64,000 bases of DNA from the NCBI GenBank assembly GCA_035235625.1, contig CP141140.1, forward strand, positions 5,228,685-5,292,684. The letters are read 5' to 3'. The DNA comes from Saururus chinensis. Taxonomy: Eukaryota; Streptophyta; Magnoliopsida; Piperales; Saururaceae. Position numbers and translations under genes: made by a program. Of this stretch, positions 44,801 through 55,300 are shown piece after piece (the first letter of the stretch is position 1; every line of letters begins with the position of its first letter). The notes under the pieces were generated by a model. The model was not told where the DNA came from and made no database searches. It worked only from the letters and a program-made list of their open reading frames with translations.

Positions 44801-47800
44801 CAGGCCTGTACGTAGGAAAAATGGAATGAGAAACCAAAATTTTGCAAAATGATAAAATTAAACAAACAGAAAGTGCCAAACGTTATAAAACCAAAAAGGA
44901 TCAATGCTTTCGTAAACTTGTACACCATGTTTGCTACATTTACGATTGAGTGCTCAAATTTCTTGCCACTTTCATATGGTCTTTACATTAAGTTATTGTT
45001 ATAGCTAAGTTGCCAGGGCCATTAACTCCAGTTTTTTCATGTCTTAAAAAGCAACATAACCAAGTTCCTTATTTAACAACAAATACCTTTTCGATTAAAA
45101 TCCATTGTCTTCTATAGCAAGGATACTAAAGTCTCCACATGTGTACCGTTTCAATTTCAACAGGAAGTCAGTAAGATTCTCCTAAAATCCTATGCCAAGA
45201 CCGGTGAGTTATAATGAAAAAAATTTATCATCACAACACCAATTCTACTATGGAAGAAGCCATCTCAATCCAAGTAGAGATGAGAAACCTATTATGGGGC
45301 ACAGAAAAGAAACCCATTAATTTACTGATTTTCCTTTAATTTTCCAATTGAAGTTATCAGGTGCATATATTTAAACCAAGGTTCTCCTTCTGACATCCTC
45401 AAAAGGGCCACCAATAGAGTTGAGCAGGCATTAATATTCCACATTTGCTTAATTACAACTCAGTAGTGCAAAAGTGAAGAATGTAGAACTATAGAATAGC
45501 AACTAGGTAATAAGAAGGCATAAGAATTAGCATCACCATGACAGAGAAAAAAGAAATTCATTTTAACACACACACTTCATTTAACAAATGAGTCATGGGT
45601 GTATGAGAGAGTTGCTTTGTTGAAAAGTTTACCAAGTTTTACGAACCCAGCTGTACAGATGGAGAGGGGAGGGGAGGGTAAAGAAGATCAATTGTATCTG
45701 GAGAGTGGAGATAGCACTATTTTATACCGACTGGAGTTGTGGACAAACCTTTTTATCACTTGAAATAACTTAAAGGTCACTTAAAACTGCTTTTTGCATG
45801 TAATTTGACATGCGGAGCTCACATTTCTTAAATGCAGGGAAACAAGGACAAAGTCAGTGCTTTCTCGATTCCCACTGACCAGACAAAACTCTGGTGAAGT
45901 TCAGAGGTTCTCCATTTAAGATGTTGTCTTCAGAACATGTCTAGCTCATACAGTGAAGAATTCTGGAGCACATTTGCTGGTAGTTGATGTTAGAAAACCA
46001 TTGTGCCCCAAAATCCTAAGCTGACAGGAAACAGGCTAACATGCTCCTCTGCACATGCAGGGTGGTCTGCATGGAAACAAAAGCACGTGGACTACACAAT
46101 GAAGACTGTTGCCTTCATTATAAATTTGAGACCAGATCCCCTTGGTATCTACACTATGATCCATGTTAGATGGCCATTATGCCCTAAAAGCTTAAGCTGA
46201 CTGAGACAGAAACTAACAATCAGCATCAGCAGGCCACACCTGGCGGTAGGTAAATTAAAAACCTATTGCAATAGTTTTCAAGGATAAGAAACACTTGTTA
46301 TTTTTCAGAATCACACAACTGAGAAGTACCTGCCCAAGAATAGCGGGAACATTATCCCGATCTCCATCCAGTACAATCTTGAAGTTAGCAGATGCCTGAT
46401 CTAAATCACCCTTAGCTAGTAAAAGCTGGCCTGCAAAAGAATCTACACATTAGCATTGCCAACAAACTATTAAACTGCTAGAAGTTTCCCAAACTTCCCT
46501 AGAACATGCACAACTATCCCAATATGCCTATTGCGATCAAAGAACAAGAACTTCACAACTTAATACAGTTAGACAGTCCAAAAAGAACAGTTAACCTTTG
46601 CCAACCCAGGTAGATGGCTCATGCATGTCAATCCTCGATGCTTTATTGTAATACCCAGTTGCTTCAATAAAGTTCTCATCCTTCTCTCTCTGTTTTGTCT
46701 CAATCTTTCCAAGATAAGTATGATAGGCTCCTAATGCATTTAGAATTGCAATTCGCTCATATTTGACATCAGCATAGTATTCATCAATTTCTGCAAGAAT
46801 ATTAGCACCAAAATAAGACTGTCTCAAAATACCCAAAACAGATACAGCTAACCGTCAAGTTATTGACACTTCACATAGTTCACAACTTCATGTGTATGGA
46901 ATCACATTGTTGGAAACTTCAGGATCATTCTCTTCTGTAAGAGAATAAAAAATGGTACTGGCAAATCAAGAAAGTGGAAATAATAATTTGACACTGATGG
47001 GATCCGCTCACACAACTATATGCTTGAAGAAAAATAATAATGTCTAAAAATGATTTTTTCAAATGATTTGCTGGAAATAATTAATGGCCCTCACTCCAGT
47101 AGTGGACACAGAACATTTTCAAGGAGGCCATTGTGCAACTCCCCCAAAAGATTTCCTAGGTTTCCCTACCCACAACCAATGCCTATCTTTTAAAAGAAAA
47201 GTTTGTTAAGACATTATCCAAAGACAACTTGCAGGGAAAAGAAATACCAGGACTTGACCCTTCCTCCAAAATTTGACGAAACTGTTCAAATTTTCCTTGT
47301 TTGAAGTATTCTCTCTGCATTCAGTATAAAAGAAAAAGAAGAAAAGATACATAAGAGTAATCAAGAAAAGATTAAACTCGTGAATTGAAACAAGGTAATC
47401 ACCTCCTAAAGGCACAAAAAATGCCTGCTCTATCATATAAACAGAATAGTTAATAGTTAAAACACAAAAAAGTTAAGGCTTTACTACTGATGGATCCCAA
47501 TGTTACCACATATATGAATTATTTTTTGATGAACAAATGCTAAAAAATCAAAGCCGCTGTTATAAAGTGAGAGAGCTCCAAATTGTAGCATCAGCAAGCA
47601 ACGCAATAAGTTCTCTTCTAATTACTGCAGCTTTCTTTATCCGTATCCCTTCTCTGTTGTTGAAAAATGTGCAGCAAAATAGAGATGCGAATATATAGGC
47701 AAAATGGAAAAACATTAACAGGATAAACAGTTTTTTGCATACATATCACTTAACTTATTTTTTAGAGATGCAAATATAGACACAAGGGCAAACCACTAAC

Positions 47801-48911
47801 AGGATAAAAAGATGTTTGCATTTGTACTCATTAACACACCTTGCCTTCCATTAAATTAAGATACATCGTAATATAATACAACTCAGGATGGTCCCAAATC
47901 ATGTAGAACTAGATTGTTTCATATGAGCATTATGGAGCCTTCTCTTCACTTTCATGTTCATGCCAAAGTAAGCATACAGAGGAAGATATCATACTGACTG
48001 CTTCCGAGAAACTACCATAATCAACATCTATATATTTTTAGTATAACTATCCTATAACTTTTAAGAATAAAAAGAGCATAAAAATTTGACAGAGGGTGTT
48101 TTAAGAAGATGCTCGGAAATAATATCACACTTAGGCGCAGACAACCTCATGCAAATTCTTGAGTAATTCGGTGTGTTATATGTGATAATGTTGAAATCCA
48201 CCTCTACAGAGAGCAGGAACTATCAACTATCATGTTATAATCTAAGCATATGCTCTTGCTATGTGATGAGGCCGTATCTCGCAAGTAAACATATAAGAAT
48301 TGATAATACATATTCACTCATAAAAAAATGGTCTTGCTAGCTCAGGTTTCTTACAGGGGTGCTGGCGTGCTGCAGGGACATAGTTTATTACTTTTAATAA
48401 TTGTAATCTAGAAAAGTTCCACGAGAACAAGGATTATTTTCTGTCAGTAAATTAAATCTCTTTCCATGCTATTTCTCTATGTAGTTCCAACTCTCATAAA
48501 AAACCATGTCTCTCAGTCTTAACGACTGATAAGGCTTTTCATTTAAATGCCGGAATACTGCTATGATCAAAAACTCGACATGCTGAGCAAAAAAGAGTCA
48601 AAATGCTCTGAGGTAAAATTACTATAAGCAGAATTGGATCCGTAAACAAGAAACTAGACGTTTCATACAAGCTGAGTTCGTTAAAGAACTAAATGGAAAG
48701 CAAGATGGGAGGAAAGAAAACAGACGAATGGTGAAAACAAAAGGGGACAAAAAGAACGTAAAGTAGAAACCGCGATTATGAGCCACAGGTCGAGGGGAGC
48801 CTGTTCGGCCTTCAGAATGTCGAGGATATCGGAAGCGTCCCTCGGAAGCTGATCCAGCTGAACCCTAACTTCCTCCTCGGAGTTCTGAACTGGGATATAC
48901 ACGCACGCCAT
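26823..48911 (-). CDS. CTR9: CTR9 homologue, Paf1 complex TPR subunit (VIP6/ELF8)
   Basis: Scaffold TPR subunit of the nuclear Paf1 complex, which rides with RNA polymerase II and supports H2B ubiquitination and H3K4/K36 methylation; Arabidopsis mutants (vip6/elf8) flower early. Exons, high to low: 48911-48771, 47314-47248, 46790-46596, 46430-46330, 44805-44752, 44624-44508, 44391-44328, 44149-43935, 43836-43752, 42296-42196, 42102-42010, 32950-32882, 32218-32126, 31946-31680, 31503-31423, 31243-31085, 30875-30780, 30688-30587, 30441-30334, 30248-30024, 29798-29532, 29450-29379, 27420-27121, 26993-26823. They sum to 1080 aa (Arabidopsis about 1090). TPRs fill roughly residues 1-810 (e.g. ANHFFFTGQHFLVEQL), a charged coiled coil 860-925, a basic nuclear-localisation stretch (KRKRKGGKRRKRDK) near 951-968, then an acidic tail. 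Introns 6, 10 and 19 use GC donors. Confidence 0.96.
27953..28428. mobile_element. hAT-like non-autonomous element in CTR9 intron 22
   Basis: It starts TAGGGCTGTCAGAAC and ends TTTTGACAGCCCGA (reverse GGGCTGTCAAAA). Flanks are TTAAGGGG at 27945-27952 and TTAAGGAT at 28429-28436, an 8-bp duplication with 6 matches. The interior is rich in GACCCGACC and CCCAACCC tracts. It has no transposase. Confidence 0.62.
28429..29378. other. Remainder of CTR9 intron 22
   Basis: AT-rich intron sequence. No element or gene was recognised. Confidence 0.4.
33503..34590 (-). pseudogene. RTE-type LINE reverse transcriptase, 3' half, decayed
   Basis: Read on the minus strand, 34490-34560 encodes TFIDLEKAYNRVPRELVW, the classic motif of plant RTE reverse transcriptases. 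Further on, 34253-34293 encodes LLFVGDVVSVDE, where active copies have FADD; the catalytic pair is damaged. Stops and frameshifts are frequent between them. The remainder down to 33510 is the C-terminal region and 3' end, and also matches the fragment at 645-1870 and the piece at 39255. Confidence 0.75.
34575..35345 (-). pseudogene. Ty3/Gypsy gag fragment with LTR-like end, decayed
   Basis: On the minus strand, the stretch near 35290-35330 encodes YHDEFERLVNRV, a gag motif. About 34978-35019 encodes the zinc-knuckle-like CYNCDEKYTLGHQC, a CxxC..GHxC variant typical of some plant Gypsy groups. Frameshifts and stops break it. About 34575-34829 reads as an LTR-like sequence beginning TGTTTTAACCC after a purine-rich tract and containing CTATATATTATG. 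Protease, reverse transcriptase and integrase are absent, so this is a deleted copy. Confidence 0.6.
35899..37062. mobile_element. hAT-like non-autonomous element (1.16 kb)
   Basis: Terminal repeats are TAGGGCTGGGAA on the left and TTCCCAGCACTA on the right (11 of 12 inverted). They are flanked by TGCTTAGC (35891-35898) and TTCTTAGC (37063-37070), an 8-bp target duplication with 7 matches. Both subterminal regions are packed with GACCCGACCC-type tracts. The AT-rich middle has no open frame. Confidence 0.75.
37202..38054. mobile_element. hAT-like non-autonomous element (853 bp) with perfect 17-bp TIR
   Basis: TAGGGGTGTAAACGGAC and GTCCGTTTACACCCCTA are exact inverted repeats. Flanks are CTGCTCCC (37194-37201) and CTGCTCCA (38055-38062), an 8-bp duplication with 7 matches. 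The subtermini repeat GTCCGTCCG-like units on both strands. An open frame of 220 codons runs inside it on the plus strand, but it is Ser/Pro/His-rich low complexity and not taken as a gene. Confidence 0.82.
38144..38685. mobile_element. Tourist-like MITE, reversed copy of the 11445 family
   Basis: Ends are GGGGCTGTTTAGGTGTTGGA and ACACACAAACAACCCC. The interior holds CAAACAAGATCCCACA and GAACTCGGATGTGCATG, which are the reverse of sequences in the 11445-11997 element, and the sizes agree (542 and 553 bp). A clean 3-bp target duplication is not visible here (TCA and TTT). Confidence 0.65.
39255..39420 (-). mobile_element. RTE-type LINE 3' end (copy C)
   Basis: AAGTAGCGCCTTTTTCCTCA at 39255 matches the antisense 3' terminus of the LINE at 33510 and of the copy near 646. 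Similarity fades after about 75 bp; 39390-39420 then matches the insert in the FBL15 intron. Only a short fragment remains. Confidence 0.5.
39918..40276. repeat. Direct repeat in CTR9 intron 11
   Basis: Two diverged copies of about 100 bp, at 39918-40018 and 40177-40276, share TCTCCAAGTATT, GATCGTATGCTTACTAACAT and CATACGTTA-like blocks at an offset of about 259 bp. Their origin is unknown. Confidence 0.55.
40424..40442. repeat. AT microsatellite
   Basis: A run of about nine AT units within CTR9 intron 11. Confidence 0.8.
43146..43541 (-). mobile_element. Solo LTR (396 bp) with perfect 5-bp target duplication
   Basis: It begins TGTTATGTCCCTGAA and ends CTGTAGATCA, with TCTGG immediately before (43141-43145) and after (43542-43546). 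On the minus strand it reads as an AT-rich promoter-like part followed by a pyrimidine-rich leader, so that orientation is preferred. No internal domain is present. It lies in CTR9 intron 9 (42297-43751), just after a GC-rich scrap beginning TAGAGGTGGCAATG near 42906 that resembles a hAT-type terminus. Confidence 0.78.
45989..46235. repeat. Short direct repeat in CTR9 intron 4
   Basis: GTTAGAAAACCATTGTGCCC at about 45989 and GTTAGATGGCCATTATGCCC at about 46164 begin two diverged copies. Each continues with AAGCTGAC and an A/C-rich stretch, about 175 bp apart. It may be the remains of a repeat with a duplicated terminus. Confidence 0.45.
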
Positions 48912-49126
48912 GGCCGCTACCTTTGGACGGAGCTGGTTCTGCTCGCCTGCAGAACAAGCTCTGTGAGTACATATGATTTCTACGTTAGAACCATTTGCGC
49001 GGGTGGCTGCTGGTATGCTATGAGAGGGGTGCGACGCGGATCCGACGAGGAAGACGAGTCTGGCGACCGAAACACACACGAGTACACGACACGAAGCGCT
49101 TGGCAAGTGAAAACGTGCAAATAAAA

Positions 49127-49139
49127 TGGGCCGGGCCCA
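49127..49139. promoter_or_regulatory. Double site II element upstream of CTR9
   Basis: TGGGCCGGGCCCA is a palindromic pair of TGGGCC (site II) motifs, 216 bp upstream of the CTR9 start codon. Site II motifs, bound by TCP factors, are frequent in promoters of plant housekeeping and mitochondrial-protein genes. The motif is seen; function is inferred. Confidence 0.5.
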
Positions 49140-50056
49140 ATTAAACGGTGAGAAAACATTGTCGAATCTGAAAGTCGCGTTGGCCGTCGCTTAAGGGTGC
49201 TTATTGTCACGGGGTAGCGGAGCATATTAATTAGTAATACGTATTGGGGTATATATATATATATAAAAATATTATATATTAGGTGTGTATATATTGCACA
49301 AATTATCTATAGTGTTGTACATTATGTATGCAGATATTATGGGGAAGCCCGCAATATTACATAATATGTGTGTGTAATGTTGCACAGAAAGTACACAACG
49401 ATACATATACATAGTTGGCTATATTTGGACACATGACCAACTAATACATATTTGGATTCTTAAAATATCTTATCTCTCCTAAATAGTATTAGAGAGTCAG
49501 TGGGAGTGATTTCGAGTCATTTGGTAAATTTTAGATAAACCATGCCTGTGTAGCCACTTTGACTACCACTCCAACAGAATGGATAAAATCTTTTATGCTA
49601 TATGGGGGGGACATGGTGAGCTAAAATGACAAAGTTGTTGGCATGATACCTAGCCTTACAACCGGCTGTCTCAGATGACAACGAAGACTTGTTGTGTTAC
49701 TAGCTATCATGCCAGGAGCCCTGTCCACTACGGGATGGGGCTCTTCTACCTATCGAGTGGTCATCCAGCATGCAAGTTAGATACAAAGACCCTTGCATGC
49801 ATTTGGCTGAGATTTAGATTGTTCAGAAGTTCGAGTTGCCTAAGTTAGATCCGTGCATCGCAAGGAGGTGGCTTGGGAATTATCCCGACACGTTTGCACG
49901 TCCGCCTTGGGACAAGTTCGTTGTTTGGCTTCGTGGGCTGGACACTTGGTCCAATGGCATGAGGCCATGACCTTGATAAATAAAGGCTTACTTGCTTGAC
50001 TATTTGGCCTTGCGAGTGCTGCATAGAAGGCGTTCCCCGAACACCTCTGTGACAAG

Positions 50057-50069
50057 TGGTATCAGAGCC
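50057..50069 (+). other. Retrotransposon primer-binding site
   Basis: TGGTATCAGAGCC, two bases after the end of the 5' LTR, matches the 3' end of initiator tRNA-Met in reverse complement. This is the standard priming site of plant LTR retrotransposons. Confidence 0.85.
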
Positions 50070-51192
50070 AAGGTTCCGTATTGTTGGGCGACCAAGACAA
50101 ACATTTGGACGAAGAGATAGAAAGAGCTGAATGCAAGGTTCTTCAACCTCGGTAGTGCGGGGCGAATGGACTACCATGCGAAATACAAGCAAATGGAAAT
50201 GTGGGCTGAAACGGATGTGTATGGATGATGGCTAGTCGGGTTTCTTCTTAATTTTGGATTGTGTGAGAGCAGTACATGACATCACGAGCGTAATTGTTAC
50301 AAGGATCTCATGCAGTAATGCTCTTGTTCCCTGGTCGTTGGTGCAACAATGTTACCTAAACTACGTTGAGTTGTGTTGGGACTAAAAAATGGTGTGAATG
50401 GCGGCAAGGTCTTACTAACGGTGCAATATGGGACATATCAGTGGTTAGGAAGCCTTGTGAATATTTGTACCTTCTACCTGACAATGTTGTGGTTGGAAGG
50501 GCATATTGAACCGAGTTGATGGGTATGCAGCTAGCTATCTATACCAATGTAATATGGAACTCCTCGAGGTGAGGATGGGCTAAGATTGTGCCCTATGTGG
50601 GCATTTGTGTTGTGAAGGAACATGCAACCCGGTTGTGGACAAAGAGTATCATCAAAGTAAGTCAGGTTCTTCTTGCTAATGAGGTATGAGACTCATTGGT
50701 AGGCAGTTTCAGGCTAGACTTGGTGCAGTGTGAATTAGCACATGGAAATACATTGATCCTGGGAATAGAACTTCTTGGGTTAATAAGAAGTGAATCATGA
50801 GCCGTTCGGTATGCAAGTGTGCATCGAAGATTAGACAAACAAAAAAAATGAAAAAAGAAAAGAAAATATAAGGAAAGTTGGCACATGAGGGTAGAAATCG
50901 CTGTGCCTTTGGTTGGGAGCTGTTGCGGCAAGAGGTAGCACAATTATTTGGGTGAACAAGAGTAAAACTCTCTGACCCATTATCGTTAGGTCAGCATGCA
51001 AGTAGCGCATCCGAAGCATGTTTAATCGGGTGTTTGAATAGATGTGTTCTCACCCCTGGGTAACATGGCCTTGTATGCCACAATTAGTTGGCAGGGTGGC
51101 ACTCATCTTGGATGGCTAGTTTTAGGCATCAATATAGCTAGCGAGGCGCAGTGGGCCTCATTCGCCAGTGGGCAATATATGCAAGGGAGTTG

Positions 51193-51440
51193 CTGCATCC
51201 TGAGCGGTGTAAGAGTTTGGTGACCAAGTCGGTTACGCGAAACTTGAGCCAAGTTGTTGCTCCTAGGCTAGGGTAAAGACCTCTGGAGGGGATCGCGAGA
51301 GGAAGCCTTAGGGCATCACTGCATCCTAAGCGGTGTAGGAGTTTGGTAACCAAGTTGTTACGCGAAGCTTGAGCAAAGTTGCTACTCCGAGGGCGGAGTA
51401 GGCCTCTAGAACGTATCGCGAGGGGAAACTTGACCAAATC
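51193..51440. repeat. Tandem duplication inside the retrotransposon
   Basis: CTGCATCCTGAGCGGTGTA at 51193 and CTGCATCCTAAGCGGTGTA at 51319 start two similar units of about 126 bp. Both continue with AGAGTTTGGT or GGAGTTTGGT and TTACGCGAA.CTTGAGC. Confidence 0.7.
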
Positions 51441-52261
51441 GGGTGGCTAAGGACTTTGAGCGGTGAAGACCCAAAAGTTATGGGACACGTCGAAGACGTC
51501 GCTGCATTACTATAATGAGCTTTGTTATAAGTGGGGGCGGTATTCAATTTTTGGGAGACGTCAGTGGGAGCAGGCAAGAGTGTTGAAGCCTGATGTCATG
51601 GTGTAAACTTGTTAGGGGGAGCTGTAAGGTGTGGTTGAAGTGTAGGCAAAAAATATATATTTGGATTCTTAAGATGTCCCCTCCCCCTAAATAGTGTTAG
51701 AGAGTCCTTGAGAGTGATTTCGGGCCGTTTGGCAAATTTTAGAGAAACTATGCCTGTACAGCCATTTTGGCTGCCACTCAAGCAGAATTGAGAAAATCTT
51801 TTATGCTGGGGGGACATGATGATTTGAAATGACAAAACTATTAGTATGATGCCTAACTTTGCAACCGGTTATCTCGGATGACAACGAAAGCTTGTTGTGT
51901 TGTTAGCTATTATGCCAGGAGCCTCGTCCGTTAGGGGATGAGGCTTTCGACTTATCGGGCAGCCGTCTGGCCTTATGGCCATCTTCGATACAAAGACCCT
52001 TACATGCACTTGGCTGAGATAGATTGTTTGGATATTCAAGTTGCCTAAGTTGAATCCGTGCATCACAAGGAGGTGTCCCCCTTCAGCCAGCTTGCTTAGG
52101 AATTATCCCGACCTATTCATATGTCTGCCTTGGGATAAGTTCGTTACTTGGCTTTATGGGCTGAACACTGGGTTGAATGGTAAAAGGCCATGACCTCAAG
52201 GAAGAAAGACTTGGGCTTAGGCGTCCCTGGCGCCTCCGTTACAATATGCTCGCAGCAGCGA

Positions 52262-52306
52262 TGGGCCTGCGAGCATGGCCCCAGGTCTGGGCCCGTATAA
52301 GGCCCA
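52262..52306. promoter_or_regulatory. Three site II elements in the ATP synthase d promoter
   Basis: TGGGCC occurs at 52262-52267 and 52288-52293, and its reverse GGCCCA at 52301-52306, all within 125 bp of the start codon. Clusters of TGGGCY are well known in promoters of nuclear genes for oxidative phosphorylation. A TATAA (52296-52300) lies between the last two. The retrotransposon ends at 52243, so the native promoter left next to the gene is at most about 140 bp. Confidence 0.6.
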
Positions 52307-52383
52307 TTTATTCTGTTACGGGGCGGCTTTGCTTGCGGCTTTTCAAGCAACTTTGATCGCAGGCGCGGGAGCAGTAGAGAGAG

Positions 52384-55300
52384 ATGAGCAAGAAAGTAGC
52401 GGATGTGGCCGTGAAGGCTTCCAAGGCCATCGACTGGGATGGCATGGCCAAGCTCCTCATCTCCAATGAGGCGCGCAAGGAGTTCGCCAACCTCCGCCGC
52501 TCCTTCGATGAGGTTAACTACTCCCTCCAGACCAAATTCAGCCAGGTTTCTCCCCTCCGTCTCGTCTCCTTTTTCTCTCTCGTTTTTTCTTGTTTATTTT
52601 CTCGTTGTAAATGCATTTGACCATGCAATATTTTGTGGGGATTATTCAATCTAGGGTTTGCAATCATACTGGCTTTATTGAAGATGCATTTTCATTGTTT
52701 AAGTCGTTCCAGTTTGGTAATATTTTTTTTTACTTCTAGATTGTTATTTTTTAGTTATTATAGCATAGTTTATGAGTGACCATTGGATCGTTTAATGCCT
52801 TGGATGGACCTTTGGGATGGTAAATGGGGGGTGTGATCTCCATGAAATGATATTGAATATAGTTGCCTTGCTTCTGTTGTTGAGCATGGAGAACCTTTGT
52901 TTTCATTATTTTTCCAGATGCCTCCTAATTTTCTGGCATTTTTTAGGAGCCGGAGCCGATTGATTGGGCGCACTACAGAAATGGGATTGGATCTCGCTTA
53001 GTGGATATGTACAAAGAAGCATATGAGAGTATGTTGTGCGTTTTGTATTTATTAAGGGTAAATAGCACTCAGACCCCTTGGATTATGTTAAAAATGCACA
53101 TACACCCCCTCTATTATGAACACCTGCATATAACTCCCTGGTGCAGTTTTTTTATCTTTGAATTCCACCTGTCTATTTTCTCCTTCATTGTTGTTTACTG
53201 CGGAGCCCATCTTCACCCACCTTTCAGCTGCATAAGATATTTCCTCCGCACCCCTTCTAGTATTCTTTTGCAACCACTACTTTCCAACAACGGTCTTCAC
53301 TTTTGCGGTAAGCCATTGGGATTGGAAAGTCAGCACTCAGCACCTCTGGCATAAAGATGAGTTTACAAGAGGAGAGAAGATTGAAGTGGGAATAATTATA
53401 TGAGGAACTGTAGGAGAAGTCACCTTTTCCGGGGGCCTATTTTTGGACCTTTGGGACGAGATACACGAGGTGGTTTGACTGCTGGCTTCTGGCCAAAACT
53501 GAGCCAAACCTTGTGCCCGCTTCCATCTTTGGCCACTAATGATTACTTGCTCATTTTTTCCCATAGACCATTGAGACATTTGTATCACTTTGGTGTCCAA
53601 AGGCATGTTTTGGGATATGGTTGTGAGTTATGAGTGCTGCACTTGTAAAATGGAGGGAAGACAAAAGCCAAGAGAAACACTAACAAGCTCTTGGTGATCT
53701 TTGCTTGGAGCTTTGGCTAGTGAAGAGTTTGATTTAAAGTAGTGGTTGCAGAAGAATAGAAGAAGGGAAACCCATGGCTGGGGTGAGGAGGAAAATTTTG
53801 TGACCCGGGAAGGTAGGGCTCAAGTCAAATAACAAAGAAGGAGAAATGATAGGGGTATAAGAGGAATTTGAGAAAAAAAATATTGCAGCAGGGGGTTATG
53901 TGCAGGTATTCATAATAGAGGGGGGTGTATGTACATTTTCAACATAATCCAGGGGGTCTAAGTGCTATATACCCTTATTTAATTATTTAATTTTCATCGT
54001 TTTTTATTGAAGCTTGATTTTTTTGCTGAAATCTCTCTCTCTCGCTAAATCTCTGGCACTAAGGTGCACATATGGTTCAAATGGGTTTTTTTGATATGGC
54101 ATACTTACCAAATGATATTGTTGGCCTCGCATGTGATGATCTGGAGTGTGCGGTTGGAGGAGTGTGAAAGTGTGTGAGCATGGACAGAGATTGGCTAGTG
54201 GGGAGCCAACCATATGTGAGACCATTTAAATGGTTCTTATTTGTGTGTGTTGTGGGGGGGGGGGGGGGTGGCCAATTGTAGGGACTGCTTCTAGTGTTGA
54301 GAACTCTATGAACCAAGCGGATCCTTTAATAATGCTTGGATCAGAAGGAATGCAGCCAAACTGCAACATAGAAGGAGAATATAGAATTTGAGTGATCAAG
54401 GCATTTAATAAAATATCCGGGCAAAAAAAATGTTGAACCAGAGTAGATTTGGTTGGCTTGTTTGCTTCTGATTGTTGTTCATATAGCCTGTCGTTGCCAT
54501 TTTATATCGTTTTGTATTAAGAGCTGTTCCTTTTAGATGGCAGTAATTGTGATTTGGAGGATTGAAGTTCCATAGTAGTGTCGGTGACTGTTAGGGCATT
54601 ATAACTTGCTTAGATGCTCCATCATTGGTCAAATTATCTCATCTAGTGGCAGTTGTAACCAGCTTAATATACACTGATGATGTAGTATTTCTAATATATG
54701 TGGCATGATGCAATCTATGTGTCTTCTAATAGGTTTCTGTTTTGTGGTTGTGTACATAATGCTTGTTTTGGAATCTTTAAGTGTTGTTTTGTGTTTCAAT
54801 ATTTATTGTAAACTATGACCTTATCATCAGAATGACAAGATTAACATTTATTGTTATATTCTATACGAAAACTCCAATGCCTCCTGCAAGTCTTATTGTA
54901 GACAATCTTACAGTAATATATATGTACAACTTTGGATCTGGAGAAGTTTCAGATGAAAGTGCCATTATGTAGGATATAAGTGACCGTTACTTTTTGTGAC
55001 ATGAGGTGCTTTCTTAATGTCTCTGTAGGTTTGATTGGGAATTAGTCTTTGTTTTAACATCGACAATAGAATGATATTAACATGTTGTTTGTCATTGTTT
55101 TATTGATGGTGACTTTCATTATCTATTACTCAAGCATAAGCAGCGGAATGTTGGTACTTGTTTGTATATATCATAATTCTTAGAAGGTTGTGGACATCTT
55201 TTTATAGCAACATATTCTTTTTGAAGGGGTGCACATTCATAATCTATTTAGGGTTGACAAAGGTTGTGCAGTCTGGAACACTTAAGTTGATACTAATTGG

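Larger units (their letters stand above)
49373..52243 (+). mobile_element. Non-autonomous LTR retrotransposon between CTR9 and ATP synthase d
   Basis: The 5' LTR is about 49373-50054, the 3' LTR 51623-52243, and 1.57 kb lies between. The LTRs start TGTAA and end ACA, and share long blocks (e.g. AAATCTTTTATGCT, AATTATCCCGAC). Many mismatches, about one in five by eye, make it an old insertion. A primer-binding site TGGTATCAGAGCC at 50057, complementary to initiator tRNA-Met, follows the 5' LTR. A purine tract GGGGGAGC precedes the 3' LTR. ATATG stands at 49364-49368 and 52244-52248 as the target duplication; four extra bases (TGTG) blur the left edge. The interior has no gag or pol and contains a 126-bp tandem duplication (51193 and 51319). 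It fits a LARD-like or large TRIM-like element. Confidence 0.82.
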
